Shown: in pieces, positions 56,901 through 64,000 of the stretch
Position numbering within the stretch: the first letter of the stretch is position 1
Layout of the letters: every line of letters begins with the position of its first letter
Assembly: GCA_003116995.1 (NCBI GenBank)
Contig: BDSL01000019.1
Location: 496,001-560,000, forward strand
Source: Yamagishiella unicocca
Lineage: Eukaryota; Chlorophyta; Chlorophyceae; Chlamydomonadales; Volvocaceae
Reading direction: 5' to 3'
Length of the DNA stretch: 64,000 nucleotides
Notes under the pieces: model-generated
Told to the model about the DNA's origin: nothing
The model's input: only the letters and a program-made list of their open reading frames with translations
Databases searched by the model: none
Position numbers and translations under genes: made by a program

Positions 56901-59900
56901 TGGCCATGGCCGCGCAAGCGGCCATCCCGGCCCGAGAGGAATTGCCTGAATAGGACCTGGTCAGGAGCTCCAGGGTGCTGTTGGGCACGTGGCCGCCAGC
57001 AGCAGCGCCGCGAGGAGCTTGCACGTGGCTGCTGCTAGGGTAGTACTGCTGCTGGTCCTGCTGCTGGTCCTGCTGCTGGTCCTGCTGCTGCTGTCCCTGT
57101 CCCTGGCCCGCGTGGCCCGACGCCTCGTCCGTGTGGCTGGGGTGCTGCCCAGACGGCGAAAGCCCGAAACGCGGTCCGGCGAGAGCACGGATCGCATGCG
57201 TCCCATGCCGCCCAACCGACATGACTTCTGATCGGGTGTCGTTGTGGGACGTGGCGGAGCCAACGCCCGCCGTACCGGCACGTGGATCCGACCCGTACAG
57301 GCGGGAGGTCAGAGCCTGGACACCGGCAGCAGGCGGCAGGGGACGGCGTTGAGTCCGGGGCGGAGCAAAGAATTGGGGTGAGACCGCGCATCCCAACACG
57401 CACCATCCACATGGGGGGGGGGGCAGCCTGAAGGCCCCCCATGTACTCAAGAGCCGACCCTGTCCGCGCTACGGTCTTTCCAGCACTCCAGGGGAGGCCG
57501 CGGCTCTGCCGACCCCGGGACGAAATCCCTAGCACGTGAACATTGCCCCCGACGGTGGCCCGAGCCGCAAGCGAATGGGGACCCGGTCCAGCAACGCCGC
57601 CGCTGCATCCACGTCATCCTACCCGCCACGTCATCCCGCCTGCCGTACCGATGTGTGCCTGTTGAAGCTTGCTCTCCTGCTGACCGGCCGATCGTGCCGG
57701 TTGTCAGGCCCTTCGGTGCTGCTGGTGCCGCGGCTTTGCCCCGCCGCCCCTTGCAGGCCGTGCAGTCTCCTACGGACCTCCCACGCGTGCTGCAGCTCGA
57801 CGGACTTCTCCCTCATGTTGACGGCGCTGGCGTGGACGGAGCGGCGGCGGGGATCTACGAAGGGCTGCTCGCAGCTGATCACGCGCGCCAGGGTGCCGCT
57901 GCCCTGGCTGCTGCCAGTTTCTGGTCGGCAGGAGGGCGGCAGGGATGACACCTTGCTGGCCAGGTTGAGGATGCGAGGCAGTGCGCTGTGCGGCGCTGCG
58001 GCCGCTGCAGCGCTGCTGACGGGCCGCCCGGCCTTGGAGGTGGTGAAGGACTGCACCGCGCGGCCCAAGACATTGGCCGACGCGCGGATTGTGGTGGAGC
58101 TGCTCCGCGCGTGGCTGCGGGGGATCTCCCCCACACCCAGGACGGACAGGCTGGGCCCCTGTCGGTGGCCGCCGTCGCCCGAGCCCTGCTCCGCTGAGTA
58201 GTAGCCCACATTCACCTCCGGCTGCGTCGACACCAAGCTGTGGAGGCCCCGTCCAGGGGGGCCGCCCAAGGCACGGGCGGGGCCCAAGATGCAGTCTGGG
58301 GCCATCTGGCGGCTGGGCTGGTCAAGCAGTTCGCCCGTGGTCGAAGAGCACGGTCCCGCGGCCATGGAGCTCTTACTAGCACGCCAGCTTGCGCCTTGCG
58401 GGTTGTTCGGTGTCAGGTCCTCAGGCACAGTGGTCAGGTTCGCTGCAGCTGCAACGTCCACGGGACAGAAGCCGCCGTCGGGGGGTACGGCTGCTTCGTC
58501 ATCGTCGTCGCCATCCCACCGAGAACAGCCCATGGACCGGAAGGAGGCGGACTCACACCGCCCGTACTCGCCGTACAAGTCGGAGGTGGGGAGGGAGAGC
58601 GCGGAGGCCCGGTGCGGCCGGCGGCCCCGCACGTCCATCAAGGTGCCTGCGGGGCGGGGCGGGGTCCCGAGGTTGTGGTTGGTGGTTAATGGTTGGCGGT
58701 TTGGGGGGCGTACGTGAGCTGCAGCGGTCAGCGAGCATGTTGCGGCGAGCAGCAGCAACACAGAGCGCGCGGACCTAACGGCTGAAACACAACTCGTTTC
58801 GGTTGTGAACTGGCTCTTGAGGTCCAGGGGAGCGAGCGAGGGCAGATGACACGGCTTCCCGTCCAGGCACAAAGGTTTGTTGGGATGTGCGTTGAAGGGG
58901 GGCTTATGTCGACGTCGCACAACCTCCGCTTTGCTGCGCCATAAGGCCCCGCGCCGCCCCCGGCCGCCCAACCGCGCCGCCTCACCCCACGCGCTGGTCG
59001 TGAGCGCCTCTATCAGCTGCTGCCGTTGCTGGCGCTGAGGCCTCCAGGAGCCGTTGCTTCTGTTGCTGGTTCGGGAGCGGCCGCTGACCGCTGGGGCCCT
59101 GGGGTCGTCCAGCAATGAGGCCGCGCCGAGTGACTTCGTCAGGCTGCTGTGGTGTCTGGCGAGAGGTGTCGCGGTCTCGCTGACGTTACTGGAATGGACC
59201 AGCAAGGAGTAAGCCCGCTCGTCGGAGCGACAGCTGGTCAGCGACTCATGGGTTCTGTCATGGGGATCCTTCGGGGCAGGTGGGTCGACCAGGCTTGTCT
59301 CGTCGCGAGGCCACGGCCGAGGCTCCCCCTGCTCCAGAAAGCTCTTCAGCGTGAGGGAGCTTGTGTGCCCGGGCACTCTCGTCCCGTCAACAGTTTTACT
59401 CTTCTGGTCGGCGTGCAACTCCAGGAAAGAACCGGGCTCGTCCGGCCCAGGCCGGTTTTCGACCCCCGCTGCCGCGCCGCCGTACCCTGCGAACGTGAGA
59501 GACTTCGGAGCCCCTCCCACCGTCGGCGGACCGCGGCGGCTGGTCCGCGCCAACCCCTCCGACTCATCCACAACGGAGGGTGTGGTGGACTGCCGCGAGC
59601 GGTCGGCCATCAGGGACGCCAAATCAAGCAATGCATCTGGGGCGTGAGGTCCGATCGAGGTCCGATCGAGGTCCTCATTGTACCTGCCCGCCTCCCCAGG
59701 AGCGTTAGCAACCTCGGCCTGAGCAGCAGCCTCTGTCTCAGCAGCAGCAGCAGCAGCAGTGGCTGACGGTTGTGGTGCAGCCGCCCGCTCGCTAGGGGCC
59801 TGTTCAGGCAACACGGCCGCAACCTGCAGGCGGCTCAATTGCGGTGCCGCTGCCGCTCCTGAAACCGCCTCCCCCGCCAAGCGGTGGCGACTTGCCGCGC

Positions 59901-61599
59901 CGTCCGCTCTGGAGGCCGCAGCCTCAGCTGCTGCGCGCGCAGCTGCCTTGGCCACGAAACCCGCCCGAGCTGCCTTAGCGACCGCGCCCGTGGCGGCGGC
60001 GGCAGCCGCAGCAGCCGCCCCGAGGTCGTCCGCGGAGCCCCCTCTCAGCGCCTGCTGCTCCACCGTACGAAGGAAGGCCGCCACATCCAAGGAGCCGCGC
60101 CTGCTGCAGGCCGCCTGGGTGCGGCGGAAGCTCTCCAGCGTCAGCGCGGTGCCGTCCCCTTTGATGCTGTTCTCGAAGCGCCCTCCTGACGGGAGAGAAC
60201 CGCTGTGGGGCTCCCTAGTCGCAGTCGGGTTGCCGTCGTTGCCGCTCTGCGTGTTGGGGGCTTGTGACGGCAGCATCCTCAGCAATCGTCTTGGGTGGAC
60301 GGCGTCCGGGGAGAGGACTAGGTCGCCGACATTGGGAAGCGGGCGGGACCTGGACGATTGGCCACCCACTGTTCGACTAGCCGCGGCCAGGGGCTCCCCG
60401 GCAAGCATGTGCGGGCTGGAGGCGCTTAGGGCTGTAATGCTGCGCATCAGAGCGCGCGACTGCTGCACACTGCTCTCCTGCTGCAGGAGACCTGCGGCGG
60501 TGCATTGCGGGGAGGACCGAGCTCAGGTAAGGTCCTGGGTTCGAGGGACGTGGCCGGCGGCATGTACGCGTCCTAAAATGCAGTGGCCATGGCCGCGGCA
60601 CAGAGGGTGATGGGCGCTGCGCGCGAGGCCGCAATGGCGTCAACGGTTCCTCTATACTGGCGTCAACGGTTCCTCTATACTGGCGTCAGCGGTGCTCCCT
60701 CAAATAGGAAACCAAAGCGCGTCCGAACGGCTGGGCAAAGGCGCCGCACAAGCAACACGCTGCAGCTGCCGCTGAGATCTCGTACCGATGGGAACCCACA
60801 TCGTCAGGTAAGGTCTGCGGCGCAAACGCACTTTCGCCACGGGCATCCGTACTAATACGGCATGGAAGGACACGCGTACGACACCCGTGACTCAGCGTCA
60901 CGACCTGAGGGCTTCCTGCAGCCTTTGGCTTCGCTGCTTGTCTGGCAACATCGTACATTTACGACATCGCGCGGCTGTCGGGGCGAGGGCTGGTAAACTC
61001 CGCTAACGCGGATCACCCCTCTCCCCCAATGTCGCCATCGCATGCCATATTTCCTCGGTCGTGTCCCTCGCCGCCCGCGGAAAAGTGCTTCCAGCGGATA
61101 AGGTTAGGGAAGGCCCTGCACCGCCTGGAGGGCTGCTGGGGGCTGGGGGGCCAGCGGGCCACCCTGTTTGCAAAGCGGCGCCAAGCAAGGTATACGTTGC
61201 TGATAGATCTATGACATTCTTCTGTGTCGGGATGTATTCCTGCCGCAACCATGGCTCTCGTACGATACACCTAAAGCGATAGGGTGCAGGCAGAACCACT
61301 CCTGCCTTGAACGCCCCTCCCCTGCAACTGCAAGTACCTCAACTGCGTTCGGCACTGCGCTCGGTTACCACGCGAGGACCGCTTACCACGCCATGTGCCG
61401 CCATCAGCCACTGCCCGATAAGCGTCTACCAAAGCGGCAGGATCGCGGGCGAAAAGCGTAGCAAGTTCCTTGATGCCCGGCCCTAGCAGTACTATACTGG
61501 CCTCGTTTTGCTCCAAAAGGACCCCATCCGCAGCTCGGAAAATTGCCACCGCGTTGGCAAAGTTGTTGAAGAGAGCCCTGTATAGTGTCGACGGTTCCT
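53981..61599 (-). CDS. PAS-linked class III nucleotidyl cyclase, guanylate-cyclase type; 5' exons not found
   Basis: Makes a cyclic nucleotide, probably cGMP. Exons (minus): 61599-61387, 60491-58986, 58646-57649, 57315-56434, 56161-56068, 55779-55490, 55266-55159, 54901-54770, 54524-54270 and 54031-53981; 1,508 visible residues. The PAS domain is split: first part in exon 1 ([18 protein letters not shown] to GGTWRG), last part at 1177-1230 ([31 protein letters not shown]). About 1,100 Ser/Ala/Gln-rich residues lie between. Cyclase core: LLFCDIQGFTTM (metal Asp1325), [14 protein letters not shown] (Asp1369; Glu1365 favours guanine), [13 protein letters not shown] [34 protein letters not shown] (Cys1449 also guanine-type; Asn1456, Arg1460) and [11 protein letters not shown] at the end. 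Catalysis looks intact. The intron after exon 8 appears to use a GC donor (54769). No start codon is in frame in the first exon, and upstream membrane or sensor exons could not be found, so the 5' end is open. Exon 1 to 2 joining is inferred from phase and the usual family order. Confidence 0.85.
60634..60692 (+). repeat. 23-bp tandem repeat in cyclase intron 1
   Basis: Two and a half copies of TGGCGTCAACGGTTCCTCTATAC in tandem. The core GTCAACGGTTCCTCT is also found, with one change, at 61588-61602, exactly at the 5' border of the first visible cyclase exon. Confidence 0.75.
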
Positions 61600-63290
61600 C
61601 TGCAGGTGGAGCGTAGGCAGCGCAACATTGTGGTCATAATATGCCTGGGGCCAGCCTTAAGGGATTATCAGCAAGGGTAGTGCTTTTGAAGAGCGTCTCA
61701 ATGCACGACGAAAGTCGTGCCCTTCACGCGCCGAGTCTGACCGAAAGACAAGTAGCCTGTACCGGGTCAGATACAGTCATGCTCATGCTGGTGTAATGCA
61801 CGTCGCCTTTCGAGAGTCGAGTTGAATGCCATTCACTACTATATTCGCAGTCATGTGCCCGGCAGCAAGCCGCGCAGACACAATCACCTACACACCTTCG
61901 CTGCTGTCGGCGTCCGGTGCCGAATGCTCCTCCTCCAATGGCCGGAAGCACGAGCAGGCTTGACCCATGAAATATCAGATTTTCTGGGCTGGTCGCAGCG
62001 CCACGCGTAAAGCCGTGGTCGTCTAGACAGCACTACTCGCGTTCAAGTCACCAGTGGATGCAGGTCATTGTATTGGCGAGGCATACTACCGTACATGTAG
62101 GAACAAAAATCGACTTGGTATGATATCGCATGCACACTTCCATGCAAACCTCTCCATTTCCTCGACCATGTACCATGACCACGTACATCGGCATATATGC
62201 TGACGCGTATACACAGAGCATATCCAAGCCATAAAAATAAGCACTGCCTTACATAAGGGCTGGCTGCGGCACTAATAGTATGCCGCATGCGGACGTACGC
62301 GCTGCGTTCGATCGACCTTCTGTCGCCGATAAAGCGCATTTATTGATATTTCCACAGTAGTTATATTATGAATATATACATTTGTTTCCGAGCGCTGTGT
62401 ATACCACTGAAGGTAAGAGCCAACGCGTACATTCCGGCTTCGGACTTCGTGGGAAGAAGACGGATCGACGACCGCTTGCATAACGCGACCAAAACAACAA
62501 CCAGGTGTTACATACTCATCATCTTGCAAGCATCTATCGAAACATTTTATTATTAAAAAACTCCTGGCCATGGGTCATGGCGCGGCTCCGTACCGCACGC
62601 AATGGATACGGATTCAAAGGACCATGGATGTAAAACTGTAAACACCACACGCTTCAGTTCGTTTCATTCAAGGGTTACGCTGTACAAACGAAAGAAAATG
62701 GCGGTTTGTGGCGTGAGCATCCAGCGCGCCTCCCTGTAATATACCCTATGAATGCTATCTGAAGTAGCAAAGGTATCAGAGCAATCTCACTCGTTCCCTA
62801 CGTTTGTAGTACTGTAGATCGGCGGGTGCTAAAATTCGCGCAGCCTGAGAACGATGGGAAATTAGATATAGGAAGAAGTCATTTGCCAGAAGCAGCCAGT
62901 TGCTCTAAGAACAGTATGAGTTGCAGGTGTCGGAATGTCGGAATTGTAACTCGTGTACTACTCATATCATGTCAACATGACGAAAGTCGCCCTGGCCACA
63001 GGATTAGCTCAGCTAACACGTTTTGCGGTATATACATATATATACAAAGCGGGCAAACCCGCAAAAAGCCATTGCCGAAGATGCGGCTGTCGAGGGACAG
63101 CTTAGTACTGCCAGTACGACTGCAATTTGCAGAAGGTTCAGTGATACTGCAGTTCCGTCCACAAAGACGGGAACCGTCTTCTTCGTGAAGCAGATGATCG
63201 TGTATATATATGTTATTTTCGGTTTTGTATGCGTGGATGGAAAGGCGTGTGGAGGATGGGATTGCGTGCTGTCCGGGACTTGACGACTGG
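61600..63290. other. low-GC stretch without recognised genes
   Basis: This should contain the 5' exons of the cyclase gene if that gene is intact, but no membrane segment, PAS or other domain was seen on the minus strand. Composition is closer to the 27-31 kb intergenic stretch. (TATA)n-like runs occur near 63034 and 63203. Confidence 0.4.
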
Positions 63291-63483
63291 CCTTGGTGTA
63301 CCTGCTAAGTTGTCATTCTTGTGGTGAACCCGCGCGCTGTTGTGCATACGATACCGTCAGGCTCCAACTTGTCATCTGGTCCTGGGGCCCCTAGTGCTGG
63401 CTTGACCTCTCCAGAGCAGTAGCATGCAGCGCCACCGGAAATGCCAGCATAGTAGTAACGCCAGCATTATACTCTGCAATTAG

Positions 63484-63790
63484 TTGCCTATGGTTGGGCC
63501 GCCAGCACCGGCCCTGTGTCCCCTCGCCTGCACCACTTCTGGAATTGCCCCCTTGCTTGCTCGTGCAATGCGAACATATGTTCGGTATGCCTGCGGGTCT
63601 ATCTTGTCGGGGGCGAGCTGTCTTGGGCGTGGCGAGCGAGGTCCCTGTGCCTTTCGGTGCCTTTCGGGGGGTCTGCTCAGGTCTGCTGGTCTTGCTGTGG
63701 TCCCCCCGCTTGGGTTAGGCCCGGCTTGCCTCTCTTAAGTCCAGGACATGGCCCCCCTTCTTGTCCTGGGTAAACCGGGCTTGAGGTCAC
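63484..63790 (+). mobile_element. degenerate LINE ORF2 fragment (zinc knuckle)
   Basis: At 63516-63560 the plus strand reads SPRLHHFWNCPLA, which corresponds to the zf-RVT segment ESPRLHHFWSCPLV of the LINE at 17642-19795. The following sequence runs through frameshifts without a clean C-terminus. The fragment probably continues past the window edge or is decayed. Confidence 0.6.
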
Positions 63791-64000
63791 CTAAACATTT
63801 CATTTGCTGCGTTGTGAGGTATCTTAGGTCCCCAGCCTGTATCGTGAGGCGGCGTACCAGCGTCGCGCATTCGCGCAGTTTTCTCAGCTGGCGCTGTCTC
63901 GCATGGCCCCCCGTCTGCTACCATACTTTTACAGCCAACCCAATTTGGTACCATGGACATGCTGCTATTCATCTTGCGTTGTAGGGCACTGTGAGTTGCG

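Noticed and set aside
57536..58201. Plus-strand frames over the cyclase linker (for example 221 and 149 codons)
   Set aside because: They overlap phase-consistent cyclase exons on the minus strand and lack motifs; GC-rich coding sequence commonly leaves antisense frames open.

Overview
The window is nuclear DNA of a green alga, most likely a volvocine (Chlamydomonas, Gonium or Volvox relatives). The grounds are a pherophorin extracellular-matrix gene, GC-rich genes split by many short GT-AG introns with GTGAG, GTGCG or GTGGG donors, TGTAA as the usual poly(A) signal, Ala, Gln and Pro homopolymer tracts inside proteins, and LINE remnants of the algal type. Exon borders were placed by hand from splice consensus, phase and protein similarity. 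For the complete models the summed exons are a multiple of three, which supports them, but none was checked by transcripts or database search.

Left arm (1-7.6 kb): the 3' part of a spliceosomal DEAD-box helicase (PRP5/DDX46), plus strand, 14 visible exons. Repeat-rich block (7.6-20 kb): an intron-containing tRNA-Met(CAT), minus; the 3' end of a LINE; two blocks of a 15-bp minisatellite; an isolated last exon of a lost pherophorin gene with its 3' flank; a complete six-exon pherophorin gene; a second copy of the pherophorin 3' flank; a longer LINE copy in the opposite orientation; a tRNA-like relic; and a second tRNA-Met(CAT), plus. The two tRNA-LINE pairs have the same relative orientation.

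Centre (20.4-42.7 kb): a 12-exon protein kinase whose activation segment carries an insertion of about 300 residues and whose tail is poly-Gln; a 4 kb stretch without recognisable genes; the AP-1 gamma-adaptin gene (minus, 14 exons) with a reverse-transcriptase relic in one intron; and, across a 400-bp divergent promoter, a gene for a methylenetetrahydrofolate-reductase-like protein with a transit-peptide-like N-terminus.

Right arm (43-64 kb): an unrecognised 311-residue protein (minus), convergent with the previous gene and divergent from an alpha/beta-hydrolase gene (plus) that has large Ala-rich insertions; a LINE 3' end directly downstream of the hydrolase; an orphan open frame; a large guanylate-cyclase-type gene (minus) whose PAS domain is split by a linker of about 1,100 residues and whose 5' exons were not found; a poorly coding stretch; and a LINE zinc-knuckle fragment at the edge.

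Apart from ordinary housekeeping, trafficking (AP-1), splicing (PRP5), cell-wall (pherophorin) and signalling (kinase, cyclase) roles, there is no operon-like or co-functional cluster. The unusual content is the tRNA-LINE association, the ghost pherophorin exon, and the way three separate catalytic domains are interrupted by very long low-complexity insertions.
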